Shown: positions 1-7,511, counted from the first letter of the stretch. The stretch: DNA of 12,229 nucleotides from TH-plancto1 sp031431195 (GCA_031431195.1 JANPCU010000383.1:1-12229), one strand, 5' to 3'. Notes: generated by a model from the letters alone, not told the origin. Translations and numbers: made by a program.

Positions 1-16
1 CCCCCCCCCCCCCCCC
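1..16. repeat. Poly-C homopolymer tract at window edge
   Basis: Sixteen consecutive C residues open the window, about 90 bp ahead of the first glycosyltransferase start. A tract this long could be hypervariable through slipped-strand pairing, or it could be an assembly or sequencing artefact at a contig end. Two forward frames stay open through it for a short way (one closes at 49-51, one at 72-74), so it may lie inside the 3' end of an unseen upstream gene. Confidence 0.6.
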
Positions 17-96
17 GGCCCGCCACTTCTTCCGGACATGTCCCGTCTTGACCTGTTTCGGCCTGATCCCATAGCGTCCCGGACGTGTTTCGTCGC

Positions 97-103
97 GAGG
101 GAG
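97..103 (+). promoter_or_regulatory. Shine-Dalgarno site deciding the GT4 start
   Basis: GAGGGAG sits 5 nt ahead of ATG 109 and favours that codon over the in-frame GTG at 85, which has no purine-rich stretch at a suitable distance. Confidence 0.6.
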
Positions 104-108
104 CTGGA

Positions 109-1251
109 ATGGCAGGCCGATCATTGACCGTGGTACAGGTATTGCCTGACCTGCACGGGGGCGGTGTCGAGCGCGGGTCGCTCGAAATCGCGGGAGAGTT
201 GGTCCGCCGTGGCCATCGGTCGCTTGTGATCTCTGGCGGTGGTCGACTGGTCTCTCCACTGGAGCAAGCGGGGTCACAGCACATCACCTGGACCATCGGC
301 AAGAAGTCCCCCTGGACCGCACGCTATGTGCTTCAGCTGCGGTCGTTGCTGCTGAAAGAACGGGTGGATGTGCTGCATGTCCGCTCTCGGGTGCCCGCGT
401 GGGTGGCTTGGCTGGCGTGGAAGTCTCTGCCAGAAGCCGTGCGACCTCGTCTGGTCACGACTGTGCATGGGTTCTACAGCGTCAGCCGGTTCAGTTCGAT
501 CATGACCAGCGGCGAGGCGGTGATCGCCGTGTCCGAGTCGATCGCGGAGTACATCCGCGCCAGCTACCCTCGCACTGATCCCGCCGCGATTACTGTCGTG
601 CCGCGAGCGATTGACCCCATCGAATTCCCGCACGGACTGACTCCATCCACAGAGTGGTACAACCGCTGGGCCAGCGAGTACCCCCACACCACCGGGAGGC
701 AGTGGCTCACGCTGGCGGGTCGGATTACCCGCCTCAAGGGACACGAGGACTTCCTGAGTTTGCTCACTCGACTCAGGGGACTGGAGCACAATGTCCACGG
801 CTTGATCGTGGGCGACGAAGACCCGCGCCGGGCCGGGTATGCGGATGAACTCCGGCAGCGAGTGCGAGAGCTGCAACTCGAAGACCGCGTGACATTCACT
901 GGGCACCGCTCAGACATCCGCGAGATCTACGCCGCCTCGCGCGCGGTCCTCTCACTCTCCACTCAACCCGAATCATTCGGTCGCACTGTCCTCGAAGCCC
1001 TCGCGATCGGGACTCCCGTGATCGGCTATGACCATGGCGGAGTCGGCGAAATTCTGCGCGACCTTTACCCCCGCGGAGCAACGCCACGAGGTGACATCGA
1101 GCAACTCACCTCGCGCGCGAGTCAGCTGCTGCACAGTGAGCGGCAACTCGTCCCGGCCTTCTCCAAGTACCGGCTGGCGGACTCGCTGGCCACTGAGGTC
1201 GATCTGTACGAGCAGCTGGCGGGGACGGTGGTACAGCGCTCCGCGTCGTGA
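109..1251 (+). CDS. GT4-family glycosyltransferase (GT-B fold)
   Basis: Predicted retaining glycosyltransferase of 380 aa that moves a sugar from a nucleotide-sugar donor to a surface glycan or lipid acceptor at the inner face of the membrane. The N-terminal half begins with the usual first strand followed by a glycine-rich loop (GGGVERG, residues 17-23) typical of acceptor-binding domains in this family. The C-terminal donor domain has the LAGRITRLKGHEDF segment (R205, K210) and the PESFGRTVLEAL EX7E motif (E288, E296) followed by GTPVIGYDHGGVGEI. The length is normal for GT4. A GTG at 85 is in frame, but ATG 109 is preferred because GAGGGAG (97-103) lies 5 nt before it and the family's first strand starts right after. 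No membrane segment is seen. The exact sugar and acceptor cannot be told. The next gene converges on it 29 bp downstream. Confidence 0.9.
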   Translation: MAGRSLTVVQVLPDLHGGGVERGSLEIAGELVRRGHRSLVISGGGRLVSPLEQAGSQHITWTIGKKSPWTARYVLQLRSLLLKERVDVLHVRSRVPAWVAWLAWKSLPEAVRPRLVTTVHGFYSVSRFSSIMTSGEAVIAVSESIAEYIRASYPRTDPAAITVVPRAIDPIEFPHGLTPSTEWYNRWASEYPHTTGRQWLTLAGRITRLKGHEDFLSLLTRLRGLEHNVHGLIVGDEDPRRAGYADELRQRVRELQLEDRVTFTGHRSDIREIYAASRAVLSLSTQPESFGRTVLEALAIGTPVIGYDHGGVGEILRDLYPRGATPRGDIEQLTSRASQLLHSERQLVPAFSKYRLADSLATEVDLYEQLAGTVVQRSAS

Positions 1252-1253
1252 AC

Positions 1254-1274
1254 CCAGAACTCAGAGAGTTGTGG
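1254..1274. terminator. Possible hairpin between convergent genes
   Basis: CCAGAACTC and GAGTTGTGG pair across an AGA loop: eight base pairs with one G-G mismatch. It lies in the short gap between the ends of two convergent genes, where a bidirectional terminator would be expected. Neither side is followed by a T run, so it is not a standard intrinsic terminator. Confidence 0.25.
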
Positions 1275-1280
1275 CACAAT

Positions 1281-2399
1281 CTACACCTCGTCACCCAAAA
1301 ATCGCGAGGCCCGGCGGACACCGACGGCGCGGGAGTTTTCCCAGATCGTGCTGACCTCACCGAGATGTTGCACCAGACTCGGTGTCGGGAAGTGGACCGA
1401 AACACCGACCCGCGCGGCCCAGTCTCCAATGAGCATGCTGATCCCACCCGAATGATTCTCCGAACGCGAGCTGCACGCCCGCTGAATGAGCGGGTCCCGC
1501 ACGAACTTCTCAGCGGCCTCGCGAGAAAAAATAAACACCACAGCCCCAAACTTCCACGGACTGTTCCGCTGGTGCCAGCCAGACTCGCTGGCGGTGTCAT
1601 CGGTGCAACACCATGCGGAAACCAGACCCGGTTCTGATCCTGGCCACAAGCACCGTTCGAGGTACTCCCGCAGCGGCAAATGCCCCGGCCAGAAAGCGTC
1701 GTCCTGCACCAGCATCAACGCCTGGGCTTCGGGGAACCGTTGGAGCAGCTCCCCCACCGCGAGAAAATAACTCTGCCTGGCCCCGGCAGCTGGGTCTCGA
1801 ATCGTTCGTGAGAGACGTGCGAACTCGGGCGGGATCTCGACCTCGCCGTCGATGAACAGATGTGGCTGAGACCACCCAGCGTTGATCAAGCTGCGCAAGC
1901 CAGGGGCGAGTGTCGACGAGCGTCGTGGCGCGGTGGTGACACCGACCGCCCACTGCGTCACTTGGCCGACACGTTCCTTCGGGGGCGGCAGAACCCGAGC
2001 CACCTCATCGACCGACCGCAGTACTCCCTTTCGCCCCGGTGGGATCGGTGCGGAAGGAAGATCATCCTCGTCGGGAAGTACGACGGGCAAACTCGACTCG
2101 GCCTTCCGGAGGAGGGCTTGCCAGCGGCGCGTGTCCTCGTCCACTGTCGAACCCTGTTGAACTAACAGCTGGTCAACCGCATTCCAGACCAGCGAGGCCA
2201 CCACCGGATTGAAGTCGCGTGGACTGGGTTCAAAACTGCGGCAACAGGCGTGGCAAATGTCGTGCGAGACCAGCGCGAATTCCTCCGGGCCGCCGACGAA
2301 GAGTTCTGATAATAAACGGCACCGCGCCCACGACACACCGGGACCGGTCTCGCGATAGCGGCAGCTTTCTGGGGTGCGTGGAGGTGATGCCAAAGACAC
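1281..2399 (-). CDS. GT-A-like glycosyltransferase candidate with Cys-rich N-terminus
   Basis: Protein of 372 aa, probably a glycosyltransferase. Residues 150-360 follow a layout I associate with planctomycete GT-A-like proteins: a first strand with an arginine-rich turn (AVGVTTAPRR, 151-160), a second strand (PHLFIDGE, 179-186), an acidic metal-site candidate ALMLVQDDAF (D233, D234), WKFGAVVFIFSREAA (282-296), and a C-terminal SVHFPTPSLVQHLGEVSTIW stretch (334-353) with a likely catalytic or donor-contacting region. The N-terminal 55 residues carry five cysteines (C13, C27, C49, C52, C53), with C49-x-x-C52 resembling half of a zinc site. An acidic, proline-rich linker (about 108-140) separates the parts. 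GTG at 2399 is the start: TGA lies four codons upstream, and GAGG precedes the GTG by about nine bases. Acceptor and sugar are unknown. It diverges from hisD across the first repeat copy. Confidence 0.65.
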   Translation of the reverse strand: MSLASPPRTPESCRYRETGPGVSWARCRLLSELFVGGPEEFALVSHDICHACCRSFEPSPRDFNPVVASLVWNAVDQLLVQQGSTVDEDTRRWQALLRKAESSLPVVLPDEDDLPSAPIPPGRKGVLRSVDEVARVLPPPKERVGQVTQWAVGVTTAPRRSSTLAPGLRSLINAGWSQPHLFIDGEVEIPPEFARLSRTIRDPAAGARQSYFLAVGELLQRFPEAQALMLVQDDAFWPGHLPLREYLERCLWPGSEPGLVSAWCCTDDTASESGWHQRNSPWKFGAVVFIFSREAAEKFVRDPLIQRACSSRSENHSGGISMLIGDWAARVGVSVHFPTPSLVQHLGEVSTIWENSRAVGVRRASRFLGDEV

Positions 2400-2807
2400 A
2401 GTTTCGCCTCAGTTCGTCGATACATGTGCGGCAGCCACCACACGAAACTGGTCGGACACGATGGGGCTTCCCCGTGCTATTCTGGTCGAGTCCCTCGGTA
2501 TACTTCACGCGGGCCAGATGGAGATGTACGACGGACGTTCTCGTCCGTCGCTCCCCGAGGTGTTTCACACGGACGGACGAGGACGTCCGTCCTACGAAAT
2601 GCCTCAGTTCTCACCGCGTGAAGTATCGTTCTCCCGTGGGAGACTTCGGTCGTCACCCCAGGACGCTCACATCGTGAAGATACCTCGATTTCGAGTGAGT
2701 CACAATGTGGTGCCCGCCCGCTCATTCACGGGCTTGGCTTGGACAAGCTGCCCCGGGAAGAGGAAGATGAGGGCGTTAACGTTCGACTCTTCCCCTCGGT
2801 TGTCCCC
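2400..2807. other. Divergent intergenic region upstream of hisD
   Basis: About 400 bp separate the GTG start of the minus-strand glycosyltransferase candidate from the hisD ATG. It holds a structured repeat (2500-2626), a small inverted repeat just after it (TCTCCC 2630-2635 with GGGAGA 2638-2643), a GCCCG/CGGGC hairpin (2716-2720 with 2729-2733), and a 14-codon leader frame ending on the hisD start. I could not pick a convincing sigma-70 promoter for either gene. Confidence 0.6.
2500..2626. repeat. Structured palindromic repeat, copy 1 (MITE/REP-like)
   Basis: This 127-bp element ends in a perfect 13-bp inverted repeat, ATACTTCACGCGG at 2500-2512 and its complement at 2614-2626. Inside are two hairpins with 9-bp stems and 4-nt loops: 2529-2537 with 2542-2550 (loop TTCT), and 2571-2579 with 2584-2592 (loop AGGA). 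Both stems use nearly the same GACGGACG core. A second copy in the same orientation lies at 7512-7637, with about 92% identity by hand alignment (10 differences including one gap). It encodes nothing evident. The form suggests a non-autonomous miniature transposable element or a REP-type element spread by a transposase elsewhere in the genome. Confidence 0.85.
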
Positions 2808-2811
2808 ATGA
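2767..2811 (+). CDS. Putative 14-codon leader peptide coupled to hisD
   Basis: A short frame starts at ATG 2767, directly behind a purine-rich ribosome-binding stretch (GGGAAGAGGAAG, 2755-2766), and encodes MRALTFDSSPRLSP. Its TGA (2809-2811) overlaps the hisD ATG (2808-2810) as ATGA, the classic geometry for translational coupling. The hisD ATG itself has no Shine-Dalgarno match, since the 18 bases before it are pyrimidine-rich. The peptide has no histidine, so it is not a classical His-codon attenuator. The frame is also open further upstream, so the case for translation rests on the ribosome site and the overlap, not on length. Confidence 0.4.
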   Translation: MRALTFDSSPRLSP

Positions 2812-4169
2812 GTTTGTCCATTCCGACGATTGATTGCCGCGAAGCCCATGCTGCGGGTCTGTTTGCGTCTTTGCGAGAGAAGCTCAGCCCGCGCGGGGAT
2901 GTCGTCTCCGAGGCGGGTCGCGCACGCACGATGGCTCTCTTCGGCGAGCCACTGACGCCGTCGCAAGTGGTCGAACGCATCTGCCAGCGGGTCCGGCGCG
3001 AGGGGCTCGATGCGGTGCTGGAGTACACCAAGCTCCTCGATCGCCGGGAGATCACACGTGACACGCTCCGCGTGACGCCCGCAGAACTCCAAGCCGCCCA
3101 CGCAGCTGCCGACCCGAAATACCTCGATACCATTCGCCGCATTCGCGAGAACATTGTCGAGTACCAGCGGGCCATTCTGACGAGCGATGTCCGTATCGTG
3201 CGGCAGTCGGATGACGCCCGGATCGAGTTGCGGCAGCGGGTCAGGCCACTGCGGCGGGTCGGTGTGTGCATTCCCGGCGGGGCGGCAGCGTACCCGTCGA
3301 CGCTGCTGATGACTGTGGTGCCCGCTCAGACGGCGGGGGTGCAGGAGATCGCGGTGGTCGTGCCGCCGACGCCGTTCGGGGGATACAACGTCGATATCCT
3401 TGCGGCGTGTCATGAACTGGGAGTGACCGAGGTCTACCGCGTCGGCGGAGCGCAGGCTGTGGCTGCGCTGGCCTATGGGGTTGAGGGGATTCCGCGTGTC
3501 GACAAGATCGTCGGACCGGGGAGTATCTTCGTGGCCCTCGCCAAGAAGTACGTCTTCGGCGAGGTCGACATCGACAGTATCGCCGGTCCGAGTGAGGTGA
3601 TCGTCCTGGCCGATGAGACTGCGAACCCAGCCTTCGTCGCAGCCGACCTCATCTCCCAAGCCGAACACAGCCCCGGCTCGGGCGTGCTGATTACCTGGCA
3701 TGAACCGCTGATTGCCCAGGTGCAGATTGAACTCGAAGGGCAGTTGGCGAAGTTGGATCGCGGCGACCTCGCCCGCGAATCGCTCGAGCAATACGGAGCG
3801 TTCATTCTCGCTCGCGATGAAGACGAAGCCGCCCGCCTGACCGATGATCTCGCCACCGAGCATCTGCACATCTCGACAGCTGACCCCGAGAAGCTGCTGG
3901 ATAAGGTACAAAACGCGGGGGCGATCTTCCTCGGCCACTATACCCCTGTGGCCTTGGGTGACTACGTCGCTGGGCCATCGCATGTGTTGCCGACCGGTGG
4001 GACCGCACGGTTCGCCAACGGACTGAGTGCCGTTGATTTCCTCAAGCGTTCGTCGGTCATCTCTTACAACAAATCCGGACTGGCCCTGGATGCCGATCTG
4101 GTGCGGCTCATGGCCGACAAGGAGGGGCTGACCGCTCACCGGGCAAGCGTGGATGTGCGGTTGAAGTAG
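2808..4169 (+). CDS. hisD: Histidinol dehydrogenase
   Basis: Catalyses the last two oxidations of histidine synthesis, L-histidinol to L-histidinal to L-histidine, using 2 NAD+ and a zinc ion in a cytosolic homodimer. The 453-aa product carries all key residues at a constant +25 offset from E. coli HisD: zinc ligands Q284 and H287 (SQAEH), D385 (GDYVAGPSH) and H444 (GLTAHR), and the catalytic pair E351-H352 (TEHLHI). Family motifs RVGVCIPGGAAAYPSTLLM, GGAQAVAALAYG and DSIAGPSEVIVLAD are intact, so it should be active. ATG 2808 is preferred over an in-frame TTG at 2739, because neither the extra 23 residues nor that codon has support. The ATG lacks its own ribosome site and appears coupled to a short leader frame. 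No other his gene is nearby. gyrA converges on it 108 bp downstream. Confidence 0.96.
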   Translation: MSLSIPTIDCREAHAAGLFASLREKLSPRGDVVSEAGRARTMALFGEPLTPSQVVERICQRVRREGLDAVLEYTKLLDRREITRDTLRVTPAELQAAHAAADPKYLDTIRRIRENIVEYQRAILTSDVRIVRQSDDARIELRQRVRPLRRVGVCIPGGAAAYPSTLLMTVVPAQTAGVQEIAVVVPPTPFGGYNVDILAACHELGVTEVYRVGGAQAVAALAYGVEGIPRVDKIVGPGSIFVALAKKYVFGEVDIDSIAGPSEVIVLADETANPAFVAADLISQAEHSPGSGVLITWHEPLIAQVQIELEGQLAKLDRGDLARESLEQYGAFILARDEDEAARLTDDLATEHLHISTADPEKLLDKVQNAGAIFLGHYTPVALGDYVAGPSHVLPTGGTARFANGLSAVDFLKRSSVISYNKSGLALDADLVRLMADKEGLTAHRASVDVRLK

Positions 4170-4277
4170 GTTGTGCGAAAACCAAACTCACCAGAGTTCA
4201 ATCTGTGCTGACCCCTTGCTTCTGCAGACTCACATCTGCCGCTCGCTGGGCTCCGCTTCGAAGACTTCGCGTCGCAG

Positions 4278-7028
4278 CTAAACAGGCGGTGGAGTCTCCG
4301 GCGGATTCTCTAATTGGGCAGCGGGCGTAGTGGTTTCATCGGCGACTTCGGCAGGGATGCGGGCGACGCTGGCGAGTTTTTCGCCGTCGAGACGCATGAT
4401 GCGGACACCTTGCGTGTTGCGGCCGATGAGGCTGATGTCGACGGCACGGATGCGTTGCATCATGCCGCTTTGGGAGACCATGAGGACGTCATCGCCGTCG
4501 TGAACGGCGAGGATACCCATGACCTTGCCGTTGCGGTCGGTGGTCTTGATGTCGCGGAGGCCCTTGCCGCCGCGGCGCTGGCGGCGGTAACGCATGCCGC
4601 TCGGGCTGGTGGGGTCTTCTTCTTCGCCGGTCGGTTCGGCTTCGGCCACTTCGGGTTCGACGCTCTCTGGTTCATCACCAGAGGGCTCACGCCCTCCGCT
4701 CGCCGGGTCATCCGCTTCGATCACGCCAAACGGAGTCCGCTTGCCGTAGCCATTTTCACAGATGGTCAGCAGTGTGGCGTTCTCTTCCGCCACAACCATA
4801 CCAACGACCAGATCGTCCTTGCCGAGCTTGATCCCCTTGACCCCCATCGTGTCGCGACCGGTCGCCCGAGCATCGGACTCGCAGAAGCGGATCGACATCC
4901 CGTTCGAAGTGCTGAGGACCACATCCTGGCCGGGGGAGACCTTGACCACATCGATTAGAGCGTCTCCCTCGTCGAGCTTGATCGCGATGATCCCGCCCTT
5001 TTTGGGACGGCTGTAAGCAGACAGCGAAGTCTTCTTGACGATGCCCGCTTGCGTGGCCATCAGCAGGAACTGGTTGTCGACAAACTCGCGCACGTCGATG
5101 CAGTCCTGCACCTTTTCGCCTTCGTCGAGGGACAACAAGTTGACCAGCGCCCGGCCCTTGGCGGTGCGGCCTTGCAGCGGCAAGTCGTACACTTTTTGCC
5201 AGTAGACGCGGCCCTTGTTCGTGAAGAACAACAGGTAGGCATGCGTACTGGATACGAACAGATGCTCGATCGGATCTTCGTCGTCGCTCTTGGCTCCGGC
5301 GATCCCCTTGCCCCCGCGATGCTGAGACTGATATGTCATCAACGGAGTCCGCTTGATATAGCCCCGCTGGGACAGCGTAACGACCATCGGCTCTTCGGTG
5401 ATCAGCGAATCTTTGTCGACATCAGTCAGCTCTTCTTCGCTGATCTCCGTCCGGCGAGGCGTGGCGTATTTGGACTTCATGTCCTCCATCTCGCCGCGAA
5501 TCAGCGCGAGAACCGCTTCTTCGGAACCCAGCAAACGCAGATGCTCCGAGATCCCGGTGAGCAGATGATTATGCTCGCCTTGGAGGTTTTCTCGCTCCAG
5601 ATTGGCGAGTGAGCCGAGCTGCATACTGACGATAGCTTCGGTTTGGTTGAGTGACAGCGAGTAGGCTTCGAAGACCCCTTGCTCGTCCTGGAACATTGAA
5701 TAGCCGGTGGCCCCGAGGGCGCGTTCGATCAGCCCGCCATCGATCTTAATTTCCTGCAAGCGAACCTTAGCCTCGTTGCGACTTGGGGAGTTGCGGATCG
5801 TCGAGATAATCAGATCGATATCGATCTGGGCGATCAGCAAGCCTTCGACCGTGTGCTTGCGCTTGCGGGCTTCGGCCAGCAGGAATTCGGTCCGGCGGCG
5901 AATGACGGTCACCCGATGCCGGATGAACTCCTGCAGCATCGCCCGAATGTTGAGCGTCTGCGGGCGGTTGCCGACCAAGGCTAGCATGATCACGCTGACC
6001 GTGGTTTGTAGCGGTGAATACTTATAGAGCAGGTTCAGCACGACTTCGCGGTCGGCATCCCGCTTCAAGTAAATGTGCAGCCGCACTTGCCAGGTCGGTG
6101 TCTTGCGGTCGGTGAAGTCGACGACGCGCGAGATCCCCTTGATCTTGTCATCCCGGATCAGCTCTTCCAGCTTCTCCTTAATGCGGTCGCGATTTTCGAG
6201 ATACGGGATCTCCTTCACGACGATGACTTCGGTATTCTTCTCAGTCTCGAATTCGATTTTGGCGCGGACGGTCAGCGTACTGCGTCCCGTGTGATATCCC
6301 TGACGCACGCCGAAGCGCCCACAGATCACGCCGCCGGTGGGGAAGTCGGGACCGGGGAGAACTTCGATGATCTCGTCAACGCTGGCGTCCGGGTTATCGA
6401 TCAGCAGTTGGACCGCTGTGGCGACTTCTGCCAGGTTGTGCGGAGGGACGCTGGTCGCCATACCGACGGCGATGCCGGTCGAGCCATTGACGAGCAGATT
6501 CGGGAACCGCGCGGGGAGGACGACGGGCTCTTCATTCCGCTGGTCATAGGTCCGGACGAAGTCGACCGTGTCCTTGTTGAGGTCATCGAGCAGGTCAGCA
6601 GCCTGAGCCGAAAGCCGAGCCTCGGTATATCGCATGGCTGCCGGGCCGAGTCCGGCGATCGAGCCGAAGTTCCCCTGCTTATCGATCAGGACCTCGCGCA
6701 TGACCCAATCTTGGCCCAGGCGGACCAGCGTTGGGTAAATGACCGCTTCGCCGTGCGGGTGGTAGTTCCCCGACGTATCGCCGGAGATCTTCGCGCACTT
6801 CATTCGAGCCGCGTTCGGCCCCAGATTGAGGTCGTTCATGGCGACCAGAATGCGGCGCTGTGCGGGCTTCAATCCGTCGCGAGCATCGGGGAGCGCGCGG
6901 CTGATAATCACGCTCATCGCGTAGGTCAGATAGCTCTGCTGCATCTCATCGCGGATATCCATCCGCTGGATGCGATCGTCGCCGTTGTCCTCGGGAATCG
7001 GGGCATTCTTGTCGTTCTTAGAAACCAA
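4278..7028 (-). CDS. gyrA: DNA gyrase subunit A
   Basis: The 916-aa breakage-reunion subunit of gyrase, which with GyrB introduces negative supercoils using ATP. Residues 28-500 form the winged-helix, tower and coiled-coil core. The catalytic tyrosine is Y134 in AMRYTEARL (E. coli Y122), preceded by R133. The quinolone region reads YHPHGEAVIYPT, so the E. coli S83 and D87 equivalents are A95 and P99. The C-terminal beta-pinwheel (about 545-890) has a GyrA-box variant QHRGGKG at 569-575 and a perfect box QRRGGKG at 817-823. Between these lies an acidic Glu/Pro-rich insert (about 769-811), and the tail is Pro/Thr-rich (about 893-916). A box in the standard place favours gyrase over topoisomerase IV. 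The start is TTG 7028, with AGGAG 7 nt upstream and an in-frame TGA two codons before it. The first in-frame ATG would be residue 23. Confidence 0.96.
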   Translation of the reverse strand: MVSKNDKNAPIPEDNGDDRIQRMDIRDEMQQSYLTYAMSVIISRALPDARDGLKPAQRRILVAMNDLNLGPNAARMKCAKISGDTSGNYHPHGEAVIYPTLVRLGQDWVMREVLIDKQGNFGSIAGLGPAAMRYTEARLSAQAADLLDDLNKDTVDFVRTYDQRNEEPVVLPARFPNLLVNGSTGIAVGMATSVPPHNLAEVATAVQLLIDNPDASVDEIIEVLPGPDFPTGGVICGRFGVRQGYHTGRSTLTVRAKIEFETEKNTEVIVVKEIPYLENRDRIKEKLEELIRDDKIKGISRVVDFTDRKTPTWQVRLHIYLKRDADREVVLNLLYKYSPLQTTVSVIMLALVGNRPQTLNIRAMLQEFIRHRVTVIRRRTEFLLAEARKRKHTVEGLLIAQIDIDLIISTIRNSPSRNEAKVRLQEIKIDGGLIERALGATGYSMFQDEQGVFEAYSLSLNQTEAIVSMQLGSLANLERENLQGEHNHLLTGISEHLRLLGSEEAVLALIRGEMEDMKSKYATPRRTEISEEELTDVDKDSLITEEPMVVTLSQRGYIKRTPLMTYQSQHRGGKGIAGAKSDDEDPIEHLFVSSTHAYLLFFTNKGRVYWQKVYDLPLQGRTAKGRALVNLLSLDEGEKVQDCIDVREFVDNQFLLMATQAGIVKKTSLSAYSRPKKGGIIAIKLDEGDALIDVVKVSPGQDVVLSTSNGMSIRFCESDARATGRDTMGVKGIKLGKDDLVVGMVVAEENATLLTICENGYGKRTPFGVIEADDPASGGREPSGDEPESVEPEVAEAEPTGEEEDPTSPSGMRYRRQRRGGKGLRDIKTTDRNGKVMGILAVHDGDDVLMVSQSGMMQRIRAVDISLIGRNTQGVRIMRLDGEKLASVARIPAEVADETTTPAAQLENPPETPPPV

Positions 7029-7034
7029 CGGTCA

Positions 7035-7041
7035 ACTCCTT
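7035..7041 (-). promoter_or_regulatory. Strong Shine-Dalgarno site fixing the gyrA TTG start
   Basis: On the minus strand AAGGAGT, with AGGAG at 7036-7040, lies 7 nt before TTG 7028. An in-frame TGA (7032-7034) separates it from anything upstream, so TTG is the only start this site can serve. Confidence 0.75.
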
Positions 7042-7158
7042 CGTGGCCCGCGGGTCCGAAGGACCAAGCGGCTGGCATTCATTCGACGCAAATGTCTCAT
7101 GAGTCGAGAGTTACAAGCAGCAATCAGTGACTGGGCCTGCTTCTCTACGAATGTAGGT

Positions 7159-7187
7159 ACTGTACTGTTTTTTCAGGATATCTACAA
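7159..7187 (-). promoter_or_regulatory. Weak sigma-70-like promoter candidate for gyrA
   Basis: Reading the minus strand, TTGTAG (7182-7187) and TACAGT (7159-7164) are separated by exactly 17 bp, with an A-rich spacer. The boxes match consensus at 3 of 6 and 4 of 6 positions. It would give a leader of about 120 nt. The local drop in GC content supports it slightly; nothing else does. Confidence 0.25.
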
Positions 7188-7392
7188 CGTAGCCGCCCGG
7201 TTGTTTCCCTTGCTGAATTCACGAGTTACGCCTCTGGTTGACGCTGCTTTGCACGAGTGGTCGGACACGCGACTTGGAGGCATTCTGTTTCGGCTAAAAG
7301 AGTACGGGTGAGGGCAAGACTGCCTGTGGATTCAGCAAGTCTGACTTCATCGGGGAGTGCCACTGTCACGACCTGAGCGATTGTTGCGAATT

Positions 7393-7423
7393 CAAGAGCT
7401 CCACAGGCATGGCACAGCTCTTG
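7393..7423. repeat. Imperfect inverted repeat upstream of gyrA
   Basis: CAAGAGCT (7393-7400) pairs perfectly with AGCTCTTG (7416-7423) around a 15-nt loop, which can itself close by CCA (7401-7403) with TGG (7410-7412). No T run follows on either strand. It could be an operator-like palindrome or an RNA hairpin, or chance. Confidence 0.3.
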
Positions 7424-7511
7424 CGATTTACATCGAGCGTGGCATGACCGGGGGGGTGGCCGGGCCGATCCTTGTCGGATCAAGTTCGGGTGAGCGCCCA
7501 AACCCCCAGTT

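Noticed and set aside
1106..1637. Open frames on both strands around the glycosyltransferase junction
   Set aside because: Out-of-frame products of two GC-rich genes, with low-complexity Arg/Ser/Pro composition and no ribosome site.
2449..2460. 12-base word TGGTCGGACACG shared with 7258-7269
   Set aside because: A 12-base match is expected a few times by chance in a window this size, and its distance to the two repeat copies differs.
2374..2621. Open frames running through repeat copy 1, and similar ones through copy 2 (7472-7741)
   Set aside because: Translations are dominated by the palindromic repeat itself, and the reading frame is not preserved between copies because of a 1-base gap.
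2700..4139. 479-codon open frame on - opposite hisD
   Set aside because: It is a shadow of hisD: the coding strand has every catalytic residue, while the antisense product is Arg/His-rich with no motif.
4170..4277. Small hairpins (AACTC/GAGTT at 4185-4198, GCAGA/TCTGC at 4224-4239) between hisD and gyrA as terminators
   Set aside because: Stems are only 5 bp and no T run follows on either strand.
6075..7130. 351-codon open frame on + opposite gyrA
   Set aside because: Antisense shadow of the GyrA core. It runs past the gyrA start into non-coding DNA and shows no family motif.
7226..7501. 91-codon open frame on - upstream of gyrA
   Set aside because: No recognisable motif or ribosome site and a composition like random GC-rich sequence. 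A gene remnant cannot be excluded but has no support.
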